Source of the DNA: Corinectria fuckeliana
Taxonomy: Eukaryota > Ascomycota > Sordariomycetes > Hypocreales > Nectriaceae
Length of the DNA: 64,000 bases
Direction of reading: 5' to 3'
Assembly (NCBI GenBank): GCA_019137255.1
Contig: WPDH01000280.1
Span: 186,001 to 250,000 of the forward strand
Part shown: in pieces, positions 51,301-52,873 of the stretch
Numbering within the stretch: the first letter of the stretch is position 1
Layout: each line of letters starts with the position of its first letter
Made by a program: the position numbers and the translations under genes
The notes under the pieces: generated by a model
What the model was told of the DNA's origin: nothing
The model's database searches: none
The model's input: the letters and a program-made list of their open reading frames with translations, nothing else

Positions 51301-52873
51301 TGCCCCACCAGGCGTCCACGTCGTCGACATGCAGCGCCTCGCCAATGAAGACGACAGACTGGAGCTCCGGGACATCATCTGGAGACAGATGGCGGGCTAC
51401 AGACGGGGTGACGATGAGGTCGGTTGCGTGGAAAGCGGCTATGCTCTCCGCCAACCTATCTCGCCGATCTTGCTCACTCGGGACACACAGGCAGGCGCCC
51501 GCAGTGAGGGTGGTGAAGACGTTGTAGACACACATGTCAAAGGAATACGCCACAAAGTCGAAGACCCTCGATTGTGGTGTCAGTGCGAGGGTCCTCTTCT
51601 GGTGGTGGAGAGCCGAAGCGAGGTTTCGGTGTGTGATAGCTACGCCCTTGGGCGTTCCGGTGCTCCCTGACGTGAAGATGGTGTACATCATGGAAGACGG
51701 CTTGGGAGAGGGCAGTTGTCGTGGTTGGGCTTTCAAGCTTCGAAAGAAACTCGAGTCGATGATGATGGCTTGCTGAGCCAGCCGGGAGCTCAAAGCCCCG
51801 TTGGAGGTCGAAGATATAATTATCCCCGCCTTTGTTTGTTGCGTGATAGCCTGGAGACGCTGTTCAGGGAGGGATGCATCTAGCAGCAGAAACGCTCCGC
51901 CGGCCTTGAGCACGCCAAGGATGGCCACAGTCGTCCACATCGACTTCTCAAAGCAGAGCGGCACCAGAGCCTCAGGGCCAACGCCAAGCTCGACAAGCCG
52001 GCCTGCCAGCTTCGTTGCAAGGCCGTTGAGCTCGGCGTATGTCAGCTCGCCGTCCCAGGCACAAACAGCCGGGGCAGCGGGCTGAGCCTGCGCAAGCTCC
52101 TGGATCAGCTCGTGGACGCATCTCTCCACCGGCGCCGGAACTGTCTTGTTCCACTCCCAGATCTGGTCCAGATCCTCGGGGACGATCACCTCCACCTCCG
52201 CCAGTGTCTGCTGTGGGCCTGCAGGCGGCTCGAGCAGTTGCTGCATCACATGGGATAATCCCTTCAGCAGGGTTTGCACCGCCCACGGCTCGATGGCCCT
52301 GGGGTCGAAGCTGGCAGTGACCTTGGGCTCGTCCAAGGCGAGCTGCACCTCGAGAACGAGGGCAAGAGCATGCTTCTTCAACTGTTTTCGTGCGGTGCCG
52401 CTCTGCGAGGAGTGATTCTCGTGCGGGTAGACCACGAGCAGCGTCTGGAACATGCAGGCCTGCTGGGCCTCAGGGCACGCCTTTGAAATCTGGAGCAGAC
52501 CAGCCTTCTCAAACGGCATCATCTCTTCTGCCTGCTGTTGTATCTCCTTCAGGTAATCAAAGACCTTCTGGTCATTGGCGACCTTAACACGCACAGGAGC
52601 TGTCGTGCTCGGCGAGGTTGCGGTGCCGAATACAACATGGTCCGAGTTGGTCCTGCGTCCAGCAACCAGCGCCCAAGCAGCCCGAATCACGGTGGACGCT
52701 GCGACGGCATGTTCTCCCGTTCGAGGACGTGGAAGCGGGTGTTCAACGACCCTGTCGGCCACTGGCTTGTCTATGGACGGCGGGAGGGCCGGGAAGGGCA
52801 CACACTCGCAGTCTGCCAGAGCTGTGCGCCAGTAGTTCGCCATCTCTACGGCGTCTTTGTCTTTGGCAGGCAT
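16946..52873 (-). CDS. Giant nine-module nonribosomal peptide synthetase with five N-methyltransferase domains and terminal cyclising C domain (11,975 aa)
   Basis: A single intronless frame runs from the ATG at 52873 to TAA at 16948-16946; an in-frame TGA lies about 90 bp upstream. It encodes a cytosolic multimodular enzyme that activates, thiolates, N-methylates and condenses nine residues. Phosphopantetheine serines (GGDS/GGNS) are at 815, 1885, 3375, 4444, 5925, 7427, 8497, 9984 and 11482. Spacings of about 1070 mark C-A-T modules (2, 4, 7) and about 1490 mark C-A-MT-T modules (3, 5, 6, 8, 9). Methyltransferase SAM motifs E(V/I/L)GTGSG start at 2931, 5480, 6978, 9539 and 11036; each MT sits between the A8-type motif (IKIRG) and the A10 lysine (GKVDR). 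The terminal C domain has S11684-H11685...D11689. No E, TE or R domain is present. Organisation resembles cyclosporin and aureobasidin synthetases (known families), but the methylation pattern differs from the aureobasidin pattern I recall. Product: probably a cyclic nonapeptide. Confidence 0.97.
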   Translation of the reverse strand: MPAKDKDAVEMANYWRTALADCECVPFPALPPSIDKPVADRVVEHPLPRPRTGEHAVAASTVIRAAWALVAGRRTNSDHVVFGTATSPSTTAPVRVKVANDQKVFDYLKEIQQQAEEMMPFEKAGLLQISKACPEAQQACMFQTLLVVYPHENHSSQSGTARKQLKKHALALVLEVQLALDEPKVTASFDPRAIEPWAVQTLLKGLSHVMQQLLEPPAGPQQTLAEVEVIVPEDLDQIWEWNKTVPAPVERCVHELIQELAQAQPAAPAVCAWDGELTYAELNGLATKLAGRLVELGVGPEALVPLCFEKSMWTTVAILGVLKAGGAFLLLDASLPEQRLQAITQQTKAGIIISSTSNGALSSRLAQQAIIIDSSFFRSLKAQPRQLPSPKPSSMMYTIFTSGSTGTPKGVAITHRNLASALHHQKRTLALTPQSRVFDFVAYSFDMCVYNVFTTLTAGACLCVPSEQDRRDRLAESIAAFHATDLIVTPSVARHLSPDDVPELQSVVFIGEALHVDDVDAWWGKVRVTNGYGPAECTPVSTFNNAAYDAEDATRIGKGAGHLTWIVDPENHNSLLPPGCIGELLLEGPSVGRGYLEDAEKTAASFIEDPAWLLRGSHNCPGRHGRLYKTGDLAQYNQHGSLIFLGRKDAQVKIRGQRVELGEVEHRVRQCMPEASQAVAEVITPRGKKASPALAVFLQIDYLAGSDGSATILPIPGHIEARLKEFLPSYMVPSVFFSVKALPTTATGKMNRRRLREIGGSFTARLLAEKRTAGPKRQPTSGLERQIQAVWAQVLDVTPETIGLDDSFFRLGGDSIAAMRVVREARKAGVDLSVADIFRHPQLGEVAGKGLQVPSSSVEKILPFSLLGDGLDMASFIQELSAEYQLKAANIQDAYPCTPLQEGLMSLTSKRSGDYVMQSTLELPMNIDIGSFRKAWEQVAKAFPVLHTCIVQHAVGLLQVVLEEDIQWREATSLNDYIETDRKQPMDIGQPLTRYGLVKEGSTQSFVWTIHHALYDGWSMPLIMKAVSRAYRGEVIESGPQFNAFVKYVTEQDEQQMTQYWRKSLADCNSAPFPALPPSIQQPVADEVTEHQLSLPQQSRAITTSTLIRAAWGLVTGSMTNSDDVVFGVTVSGRNAPVPGIDEMPAPTIATVPVRVRLERNQTISEYLETVQHQAADMIPFEQTGLHRIAKMSPDSRQACMFQTLLIVHPEEDDATDVLGKLQEGGQLEFVNTYGLMVQLQLAGDKITATASFDSKAIEPWVVDKLMRALEHVMQQLDRSSPDQELAEIEMVTPQDLEQIWEWNSAVPEAVEHCVHDLVQDRVKAQPHAPAVCAWDGDLSYGELEQLAARLAGHLVGLGIKPDVLVPLCFEKSMWTPVAMLAVLIAGGAFVLLETSLPEQRLHAIVQQTNTDVILSSATNLELSSRLSKTVIKVDADSIAQFKSGKLQGRHSQSPSTAMFSVFTSGSTGTPKGVVLTHTNFSSGLKHQAQLLQFTKEARVFDFASYAFDIAVHNAFATFVTGGCLCIPADSDRRDNIGKAMETLRATVADLTPSVARLIDPATVPDLKTLILAGEAVSADDVARWWGKARVVNAYGPAECNISTVNADPTSPEDGVHIGTGAGLNTWVVDPQNHDALLAPGCTGELLLEGPLVGRGYLGDPEKTARAFIEDPAWLLRGAPGRPGRHGRLYKTGDLVQYNSKVGSLTFLGRKDAQVKIRGQRVELGEVEHRVQECMPDFRAVVAEVISPQGEGSSPALVVFLQPASAAAETSGTHSPPAKLLSVPVAVEDKLAENLPSYMVPTAFFVVSDIPMTATGKMNRKRLREIGSSFSIKQMAEIHTHGRGPKRQPTNSGEHLMQRIWGQVLNLDAASIGLDDSFFQLGGDSIAAMKVVGEARKAGFEMSVADIFRHRRLRHVASQQPSTHNGVSDITKTDNAGPVEQSFSQGRLWFLDQLHPGLSWYLMPCALRLRGPLQLSALNTALQAIERRHETLRTVFSSQDGVNLQQVQAFRKKDLNVVDIPAGDDERLLRALERDQSTPFDLRIEPGWRVSVYRLGKDDHVLSIVMHHIVSDGWSLDVLRRELGTFYSTSIRGQDPLSKTQSLEIQFKDYAVWQRQSRQVDEHQRQLDYWVNQLQTSRPAELLCDKPRPATLSGKAGEQALMVEGPLYEKLQTFCRDRSVTPFTVLLAAFRATHSRLTGVGDATIGTANANRTRAEVKEMIGFFVNLQCLRIKVEDETFDELVQQVHTTAVDSFTNQDVPFEKIVSKLQKDRDLSRHPLVQVVFTVHSQMDLNKFTLEGLDAEPVAFEETSRFDLEFHFFQEQNAHRGQILYSTDLFNRQTIANMLSVFRRVLERGLDDPSTMVSSLPLLTDNDYSTLNEMGLIQIQKTDYPRDSSIIDVFRQQVAAHPEGVAVKDQARDLTYTQLDQQSDSLARSLAARSLPTGSLVGVFASRSCETIVAILGVLKASLAYLPLDTRIPAGRLETVLSSIEGDKLVLLGHDAKPPATRLQHVEYVRIADAMSGNSKTAALPPSSPSATSLAYVMFTSGSTGQPKGVMVNHRGIVRLVKDSNMTEHMPTVAMSMAHISNIAFDASTLEIYACLLNGGTLVCVDTMTVLDFKALGKVFSREQVQVAIFTPALLKQHLLESPNTIRKLQMLWVGGDRADAQDMLKARKLVTGKVINAYGPTENTVASTIYCLDKDEDYAHGVPIGRALSNSGAYVVDAQMRLVPLGVVGELVVTGDGLARGYSDPQRNAGRFVSIVVDGQPTNAYRTGDFVRYRPSDAQLEFFGRMDGQIKIRGQRVELGEIEHVLRSHGSVNDAVAILQNEDGRDAQIVGFVTVPDVAECSNGLPDVHGESDHMEVWEDAFEADTYVAIDNVQPETIGRDFIGWTSMYDGSDIDKTEMNEWLDDAIETILQVNGGQAGNVLEVGTGSGMILFNLTRGLKSYVGLEPAQKAVTFVSKTAKTIPALADKVQMHKGTAAEISRLSSSVSPDLAVINSVAQYFPSQDYLFRAIEELLQLNSMKTVFLGDVRSHALYKQFRVTKALRVLGKAASKENVTRKISEMEQAELELLVDPAFFTALPTRLPHLVSHVEILPKRMKATNELSCYRYSAVVHAKSNPQQVHDVSSGWVDFVADELDRKSLLRLLQNSSRSAIVAVGNIPYSKTLLERHVIEALDNRTGEEVDGDWMASVREKARLCPSLSALDLADLAQEAGFQVEISCARQYTQRGGLDAVFHHQKPTKGEDRVLFRFPVDPQDRPSHSLSSQPLRQQVRQNVREQLQEMLRAQLPSYQVPRVIHILDEIPVNDNGKVDRKALAASVQTRTGFQGAIRQPTTDDERTMQAIWAQVLNMDLLSIGLDDNFFQLGGDSLAAMKVVGQARKAGLDFAVADIFRNPRLGDLAGQGIQILDSVQEKIAPFALLDEGLDAVSAVEDISSQCQVPAASIQDVYPCTPLQEGLLSLTSKRPGDYVMQGILKLSPDVQLSTFCNAWQDVTQTMPILRTRIVQHKDLGLVQVVLDEKIQWNEVVSLDEYIQVDQKNPMGLGQPLTRHAIVQDNAGSWYFVWTVHHALYDGWSMPMVTDAVNQAYRGGVVEQGPQFQAFIKYIKSQDEDETADYWRTAHPDSEAVSFPVLPPSVDQPVAGQALEHHLPYPPRERSRGITTATLVRAAWALVVKQMTNSEDVVFGVTVSGRSAPVAGIDDIVAPTIATVPVRVKLASDQSVSAYLEAVHQQAADMIPYEQTGLHRIASFSSNTRQACQFQTLLVVQPQETDIPDDALGTWQDGNQRQQFNTYALMLEVQLGPGRIIAKASYDSRVIQLQVVDQLLKRLEYVMQQLGKVAPEQSLEDVNIVMPEDLNQVWEWNMTVPAPAQKSVPDMIQDMARSRPDSPAVSAWDGELTYGQLNELATGLAGHLVDVGVVPNMIIPLCFEKSKWTTAAILGVLKAGAAFVLLDPSLPAQRLRSIVRKTQSTLILSSPSNHSLSSELCPEVITISQDFFSKMNDEEIDCLPSLDPESLAYIVFTSGSTGTPKGATVAHRNAASALEHQVARFGFTKESRVYDFSSYGFDAALLNAFNVLAAGGCLCVPSDYDRKNNLAGSIAASRANVIILTPSVAQLISPEQTPELKSIIFVGEALHAQDVKPWWGATRVLNAYGPSECTPVSIINDYSSSPKEVIEIGKGAGMITWVVDANNHDSLLPPGCVGELLLEGPLVGRGYLHDPVKTAAAFVEDPAWLIRGVPGRSGRHARLYKTGDLVRYNAEGGITFVGRKDAQVKIRGQRVELGEVEYRVRECLPEATQVVAEVIVPQGENSNPALVAFVQVENEVTDDSKNSVAKILAITPEVEDKLAEHLPSYMVPTVFFSMHKLPITATGKMNRNGLREIGNSFSFSEFAGGRGPKRQPTTQVERLLQGIWGQVLNIDATTIGLDDNFFQLGGDSIAAMKVGAEARKVGINLTAADIFRHRRLQQVAGQEMSSTASKDIPRIQQSGPVEQSFAQGRLWFLDQLYPGQTWYLMPSSTRIRGPIQLDALNAALQAVQQRHETLRTVFASQDGVNVQKIQYFEKQDLNVVDLPHEASVLDALHRDQTTPFDLQTEPGWRVSLYRIDQHNHVLSIVMHHIISDGWSVDVLRKELAAFYASAIRGQDPLLQVQPLPIQYRHYSTWQRQPSQQEEHERQLEYWVEQLQTSRPAELLCDKPRPSSLSGDAGVEELMLEGALYDKLQHFCKERSVTPFNVLLAAFRATHYRLTGAVDVTFGTANANRNRWELKDMIGFFVNMQCLRIRVDDAACFDELVHQVQETTIASFANQDVPFEDIVSKLQNERDLSRHPLVQIVFAVHSQLDLGKFTLEGVETEELPLPDTSRFDLEFHFFPQNQGLRGQVLFSKDLYNPQTVKNMLSVFHKVLDRGLHEPKTSIVSMPLLTDADYSALNALRLIEVQTTDYPRDSNVVDVFRQQASIYPEKVAVRDSLSEMTYAQLDKKSDRLALWLATRSLSAGTLVGVFASRSCETVAAFLGILKANLAYLPLDVRTPVRRLETILSAIESCQLVLLGTETQPAMQLKDVEFVRISEAFRTQVQNTRIVSPSATSLAYVMFTSGSTGQPKGVMIEHRNILRLVKNSNVLQHSPTGAMAHMANIAFDASTWEIYATLLNGGTMVCIDTMAVLDNRVLGDIFAREEIRTFFLTPALLKQYLVECPTMLSSVQTIYLGGERLEPQDVQTARQYMRGGKIISVYGPTENTGFSTMYPMLPGETYTNGVPIGRPLSNSGAYVLDPEQCLVPLGVIGELVVTGDGVARGYTDPQRDLDRFVSVTIKGKSVKAYRTGDYVRQRPADGELEFFGRIDGQIKIRGQRVELGEIEHALRSDAAVNDAVALLQREEGREAHIVAFVTTSEVAVRNEPNGHVETDHIEVWEDLFDADTYVSIEEVKPETIGRDFIGWTSMYDGNDIDKGEMNEWLDDTMDTILDGAPAGHVIEIGTGSGMILFNLAGGLQSYIGLEPSEKAVAFVTKTAKSIPSLRNVHMHKGTAADITRLSTPVSPTLSVINSVAQYFPSQEYLFQTVHDLLQLSGIERLFFGDMRSFALYKEFRVTRALHLLGESASKGDVRHKVAELEKGELELLVDPAFFTSLVTRLPDLVEHVEILPKRMKATNELSCYRYAAVVHVKRRGPQRQVIHDVNDGAWIDFKEQGLDRQSLLRHLQRSSTSSMVAVSNIPYSKTILERHVINSLNITVDDSSDWMSSAKQAAQLCPSLSAIDLAELAQEAGFRVEISCARQHSLRGGLDAVFHHHEPTNGRIRTMFKFPAEHLGRALPSLASQPLKQQIRQQLREQLQETLRAQLPSYTIPRAIHILDEMPVNVNGKVDRKALAESVQVQRGQRGAIRQPTSEAERKMQKIWAEILNMETISIGLDDNFFQLGGDSLAAMKVVGQARKVGLELAVADIFRHPRLQDVVNPESSAQDAAPRAIPKAHISGPVPQSFAQGRLWFLDQLYPGLTWYLMPCAMRLKGPLRLDALDVAIRALETRHETLRTTFSSHDGLNVQTVHSVRQEELNVVKILAHNQEASLASALHKDETTPFNLETEPGWRVSVYRLGEESHVLSMVMHHIISDGWSVDILRRELAAFYSAAIQGKDPLADIDPLPIQYQDYSVWQKQPEQAGEHQRQLDYWVRQLQTSRPAELLCDKPRPPTLSGRADSQEILLEGRLYDDLQTFCKERGVTPFVVLLSAFRAAHFRLTGSRDATIGTANANRNQWELKDMIGFFVNMQCLRIRVEEDSFDDLVRQVEATTIASFANQDVPFEDIVSKLQKDRDLSRHPLVQVVFSLNSQMDLGHFTLEGVDTEAMTGETTSRFDLEFHFFQQQDALQGQIMFSTDLYDSKTVSNILSVFCRVLEQGLQEPKTPIVSLELLTEEDRATLDDMGLMQIHRANYPRDSSVIDVFHQQVDACRNRIAVKDSDSQLTYEQLDEQSDRIAKWLSKRAYPAETLIGVFAARSCQTIATFFGILKANLAYLPLDVKIPAGRLQTILSSRAGHKLILVGSNVQPPAVKLRDVELVNIADALDTKSQPNGVSHRQAKVTRPSATSLAYVMFTSGSTGQPKGVMLDHRGIVRLVKNSNMVQPLPEAAITAYIANLAFDASTWEIYSTLLNGGTLICIDTMSVLDYRALSQVFAQEQIQAAMFTPALLKQHLLESPATIRQLETLYVGGDRADTKDMSKARKLVRGKVINAYGPTENTVASTMYSLEDDAFATGVPIGRAVTNSGAYVMDPQQRLVPLGVVGELVVTGDGLARGYTDSERNLNRFISVMISGQLIKAYRTGDFVRYRPTDGQLECFGRMDGQIKIRGQRVELGEIEHVLGTHRCVNDAVAVLQHSSGQEARLIGFVTFREAEVQSEADAIQKLNSSNETEHVEVWRELFEDDTYDAIDTVQDDTIGRDFTGWTSMYDGSDIDKGEMNEWLDDGISTILNGGDAGHVIEVGTGSGMILFNLTKGLQSYVGLEPSEKAVTFVTKTAKSIPTLGDTVRMHAASAMDIGRLSTQISPTLAVINSVAQYFPSQEYLFRVVEQLVSLEGIERLFFGDMRSHALYKEFRVTKALAMLGERATKDEIRRKISEIEQGELELLVDPAFFTALPSRLPHAIEHVEILPKKMVATNELSCYRYAAVVHIKRRDSQQQQQIHDVSNDRWVDFMSEQLDQQSLLRFIQQSPKSAVVAVSNIPHSKTILERHVIDSLEGRAAKFSDEADWVSSARRESQKHASLSALDLVEVARQANCRVEISWARQHSQRGGLDAIFHRYQPVNRDRVMFRFPVDYQDREPHSLSSQPLRQQVRQKIRGELHDKLRANLPSYMIPRAINILEKMPVNQNGKVDRLALTESVQIRTAERGLARQPTSDAEHQMQRIWAEVLNMEQATIGLDDSFFQLGGDSVAAMKVVGQARKVGIELAVADIFRNPALRHVAKQGPQTENSSAPIPPFSLLGEDFNVRSFLEDISAQYSLDPETVQDAYPCTALQEGLLSLTSKRPGDYIMQATLELPRDVNVQAFRRAFEQLSREMTILRTRIVHQNSVGFSQVVLDEDIDWIEPADLDEYLDSDRKQQMGVGQPLTRYAMVQDDQGARWFVWTIHHALYDGWSVSLVFDAVNRLYRGQSVDQGLQFQSFIKYLGQQTQEDMLAYWKTSLADCESVPFPALPSVEQPVANTVMEHQFPKLQQGSFNVTTSSLVRAAWALVAGQMTNSKDVVFGVTVSGRSAPVVGIDAMAGPTIATVPVRINLASQHNVAEYLTSVQKQATEMIRFEQTGLHRIAKAGPGPKQACAFQTLLVVQPQNDSGDAQGVLGKWRDDGRQQGVKINTYALILEVQLGADHVTAKASFDSGAVEPWVVQRLLTRLESVMHQLVEASTEKPLSDIDMSTAQDLEQLWDWNKTVPEAVDRCVHEMIEARVQSQPNAPAVHAWDGDLSYAQLDWLAGGLARRLIHLAVGPNVLVPLCFEKSMWTTVAILGVLKAGGGFVLLDPSLPEERLQSIVQQAKARLVLSSLDNHALSASLCSEVVTVNSAFFAGLSGTTTECFAAPSAESLAFVVFTSGTTGTPKGAALSHVSATSALRHQASRLGITTKSRVYDFSSYAFDASILTAFNVLVAGGCLCVPSEQQRKNELASSITSLEANAVFLTPSVAQLLSPEQVPTIDSIIFVGEALHSKDVKPWLDTVRVRNGYGPSECTPLSVINDFSSSLDEVINIGKGAGMVTWVVDPTNHHVLLPPGCIGELLLEGPLVGCGYLDEPERTAVTFIEDPVWLLKGTASHPGRHGRLYKTGDLVLQNKDGSLTCVGRKDAQVKIRGQRVELGEVEHWVQECLPRAVQVVVEVITPQGDGASPELAAFLQVHTASTHSDAPAIFPIPAEVEDRLADHLPTYMIPAVFFSMKHLPLSSTGKTDRKKLREIGQSFSIQQLAEFRTAGQGTKRQPTTHLEQHMQKIWAEVLNIAPASVGLDDSFFRLGGDSIAAMKVVGKARKVGLDLQVADIFNHPRLHSLASQDLSSLGNAPQDIPHLELSGPVEQSFAQGRLWFLDQLYPGSTWYLMPCAMRLQGPVRLEALNTALLALENRHETLRTRFLSLNNTNLQEILPFQPKQLKVIDLPSQNAEEALESALQRDQTTPFDLATEAGWRFSVYRLAKDHYVLSIVMHHIISDGWSVDILRMELAEFYSAAIRGQDAQLEPLPIQYRDYSTWQRQPEQAAEHQRQLDYWATQLQTSRPAELFCDKPRPTSLSGKADVQELRIDGPVYASLQKFCKQHEVTPFIVLLAAFRAAHYRLTGSTDATIGTANANRNRWEVKDLIGFFVNMQCLRIKVDQDEQSFDSLVQQVHATTIESFANQDVPFEDIVSKLQKARDLSRNPIVQIIFAVHSQLDLGKFSLEGLETEPMPMETTSRFDLEVHFFQEEDAFRGQFLFSTDLFNTETISNMLSVFHRVLDQGLQEPKAAISALPLLSDGDYAKLDNLGLIKTNQTDYPRDSSVIDIFYEQVAACPDRIAVKDHRTQLTYSELDEQSDRVAHWLTEKRFLSPETLIGVFAARSCQAVVAFIGILKANLAYLPLDVKIPSGRLETVLSSRDGHKLVLVGSDVQPPAIKLEDVEFIPIATLQEHSSRTLFLPSPAATSLAYIMFTSGSTGQPKGVMVEHHNIVRLVKQSNIVQQLPAAATMAHISNVAFDASTWEIYATLLNGGTLICVDTMVVLDYKALAELFIRERIQTVFLTPALLKQYLLECPAILGVLDTLIVGGDRVDSQDVFAARKYMTGKIVNGYGPTENTSFSSMYCIPAGEACTNGVPIGRALSNSGAYVMDSQMRLVPLGVVGELVVTGDGLARGYTDPARNVDRFVTAIVDEQEVRAYRTGDYVRYRSDGQLECFGRIDGQIKIRGQRVELGEIEHVLRSHDSVNDGVAVLQQEEGREGEVVGFITIHEAAEGDEQPGNDDENDHIEVWEELFDADTYIAINDVQPETIGRDFIGWTSMYDGADIDKGEMNEWLDDTIATILDGGQPGNVLELGTGSGMILFNLTQGLQSYVGLDPSEKAVKFVSNTAKSIPGLTDKVHMHKGTAADVNRLAGPLSPNLVVINSVAQYFPSHDYLLNVVEDALQLPGVERFYFGDMRSHALYKEFRVTRALHLLGPNPTKADMQLKVAELERDELELLVDPAFFTGLVARLPHLVGHVEILPKKMKATNELSCYRYAAVVHAKGHERQQIHDVPDSQWVDFVNQKLDRQSLLELLRGSSNLSVIAVSNIPHDKTIVERHVVDSLEDTNEAVGGDWLSSIRDQARNCLSLSAINLVELAKQAGCRVEISWARQHSLRGGLDAIFHRHEPVSGQDRTLFRFPTDHQDRPLKSLSSQPLRQQVRQKIREQLHETFRAQLPSYMIPRIITILEKMPVNSNGKVDRRALADTVQTRTTGRGLTRQPMSEPERQMQSIWGSVLNMDPVTIGIDENFFQLGGNSIAAMKVVGEARKVGLQLAVADIFRHPRLLEMASQELHSTGQVGSNIPRSEKSGPVEQSFAQGRLWFLDQLYPGSTWYLMPSAVRLRGPLRLDALNNALLALETRHNTLRTVFMAEGGVSLQEVQPFRHTELNVVDILPDDGEGLARALRRDQTTPFDLRTEPGWRISLYRVSEDEHLLSIVMHHIISDGWSVDVLQRELASFYSASLRGEDPLSKLDPLPIQYQDYSVWQRQPEQADEHQRQLDYWVSQLQTSRPAELLCDKPRPATSSGKADAKELFIDGSLYNDLQRFCRERAVTPFVVLLAAFRAAHYRLTGATDATIGTPNANRNRWEVKDMIGFFVNLQCLRIKMEGESFEELVQQVHATTIASFANQDVPFEDIVAKLQKDRDLSRHPLVQVVFSLNSQRDLGQFTLEGVETELMPMETTSRFDLEFHFFQEESGLKGQVLFLTDLYSPETISSMLSVFQQVLERGLREPQTAIASLPLLTDNDYSKLDSMGLIQVQKTSYPRESSVVDVFRDQASVHPDRVAVKDSSTQLTYRQLDEKSDRLARWLARRSLAPGTLVGVLASRSCQTVVAWLGILKANLAYLPLDVSIPKGRMERVLSMEGHSLVLLGLGVEPPVTELEDVEFVYISDTLDNQAQGSPLPPAPSPTSLAYVLFTSGSTGQPKGVMVEHRGIVRLVKDSNMSQHLPEAGTMAHIASVAFDASTWECFAALLNGGTLICIDTMTVLDYRALAEVFTENQVQAALFTPALLKQCLHDSPTTISTLETLYVGGDRLDPQDIFTAQGLVRGKIINAYGPTENSVASTIYCVEEGEACTNGVPIGRALSNSGAYVMDPHQRLVPLGVVGELVVTGDGLARGYTDHQREVDRFISVAVDGKQPVRAYRTGDYVRYRPLDGQLECFGRMDGQIKIRGNRIELGEVEHVLRSHEAVSDAVALLQQEHDREAQLVGFVAVGQLDENHASLHNQAGDDEVVGADNELEHVEVWRELFDGDKYDTIENVQSDTIGRDFIAWTSMYDGAEIDKGEMNEWLDDGIQTILNGGQAGSVLEVGTGSGMILFNLTKGLESYTGLEPSQRAVEFVMNTASSIPALAGKVLVHKGTAADIPQLPSLSANLVVINSVAQYFPSQEYLLRAVEDLVQVQGVKTIFFGDMRSQALYREFVATKELHLLEDKASRESIRRRVAEMEETELELLVDPGFFTALKNQLPHLVEHVEILPKRMKATNELSCYRYAAVVHVKSQDTQQEIHDVGKDEWINFMEQRLDRQSLLQLLQGSSDSPSSVVAVGNIPHNKTIVERHIVDSLGNDTADNRDWLFSVRQKAQHCPSLSAVDLVEIAQLAGYRVELSWARQHSLRGGLDAVFHRFQPLNEGSRVLFRFPDDHQSRPSHTLSSQPMRQQLKQKIRDQLLDSLKLQLPSYMIPQVITILEKIPVNANGKVDRRALAESIQTRTVGRGVVRPPTSNAERQMQRIWGQVLDIEPETIGLDDSFFQMGGNSITAMKVVGEARKVGIELAVADVFRRDTLEDLARMPTTARQVEAEIEQAVLIDPTTKAALLDAIDALDVDLHAGAVADIYPLTSCQEQSVEDGIKHRQFANYFFLNLGVNLDLPRFKAGCILALERYPILRASFPRLLGKLWQVVPHHLDLPLRIQDVDEGLVKASNDFCLKDMYEQSPSEPPTEFVLLRHKTEGIRLVFRLSHAQYDGVCFPAILQSLLDGYNKTEYTPGPSFATFLSYASRQRPKAMAYWKRLLQGSSLVNIESGLLPRGTVPDPVPKRVLVEAGTPLPHLPGNITPATLISAAWAMLLSHITGARDIIYGHTITGRNSAIQGVEEIIGPLINVVPVRVNLNTVRTPTELLLSLQEQFLDVGEADTMGFKDIMANCTDWPANSKFDTVIQHQNIDEHPEVGFSDVAARADFFLNPIIVPPALCMVSYPQGDRLQFKVIANTGILCTETAETMVVCLGKIMERLSSCLDVSLQSCIDDIDLGL
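18314..22801 (-). other. NRPS module 9: C-A-MT-T
   Basis: Residues about 10025-11520. The C domain has HHIISDG, the A code is DAWFYGAVAK, the SAM motif is at 11036 and the T serine is 11482 in a GGNS core. It is the last elongation module and hands the chain to the terminal C domain. Confidence 0.85.
22814..27256 (-). other. NRPS module 8: C-A-MT-T
   Basis: Residues about 8540-10020. The C domain has HHIISDG, the A code is DAWLIGGSFK, the SAM motif is at 9539 and the T serine is 9984. The carrier-protein core here is GGNS rather than GGDS. Confidence 0.85.
27275..30466 (-). other. NRPS module 7: C-A-T
   Basis: Residues about 7470-8533. The C domain has HHALYDG, the A code is DALLIVGPLK and the T serine is 8497. 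The code differs from module 4 at only two positions. Confidence 0.85.
30482..34966 (-). other. NRPS module 6: C-A-MT-T
   Basis: Residues about 5970-7464. The C domain has HHIISDG, the A code is DAWFYGAVAK, the SAM motif is at 6978 and the T serine is 7427. The ten-residue code is identical to that of module 9, so both should select the same amino acid. Confidence 0.85.
34988..39412 (-). other. NRPS module 5: C-A-MT-T
   Basis: Residues about 4488-5962. The C domain has HHIISDG, the A code is DAWLYGVGFK, the SAM motif is at 5480 and the T serine is 5925. Its code resembles that of module 8 (both end in F before the lysine). Confidence 0.85.
39434..42631 (-). other. NRPS module 4: C-A-T
   Basis: Residues about 3415-4480. 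The C domain carries HHALYDG, the A code is DALLIVAPVK and the T serine is 4444. It is closely similar to module 7 and is the first unit of the proposed duplicated block. Confidence 0.85.
42638..47101 (-). other. NRPS module 3: C-A-MT-T
   Basis: Residues about 1925-3412. The C domain is of the second class, with HHIVSDG at 2067. The A code is DALFWGAVAK. The N-methyltransferase spans about 2860-3200, with SAM motif at 2931 and VINSVAQYFPS. T serine is 3375. It should add N-methylated residue 3. Confidence 0.85.
47114..50308 (-). other. NRPS module 2: C-A-T
   Basis: Residues about 856-1920. The condensation motif HHALYDG starts at 1011, TSGSTG at 1464 and the T serine is 1885. The hand-read A code is DIHLIAAISK, unlike any other module. 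There is no methyltransferase. Confidence 0.85.
50324..52873 (-). other. NRPS module 1: remnant C, A, T
   Basis: Residues 1 to about 850. The first about 230 residues match only the second half of the C domains seen in modules 2, 4 and 7. The HHxxxDG region is missing, and a further internal gap of about 15 residues lies between VVFG and PVRV. The A domain has TSGSTG at 401 and a hand-read specificity code DMYVVIGPVK; T serine is 815. This should be the loading module, with an inactive C remnant. Confidence 0.85.
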
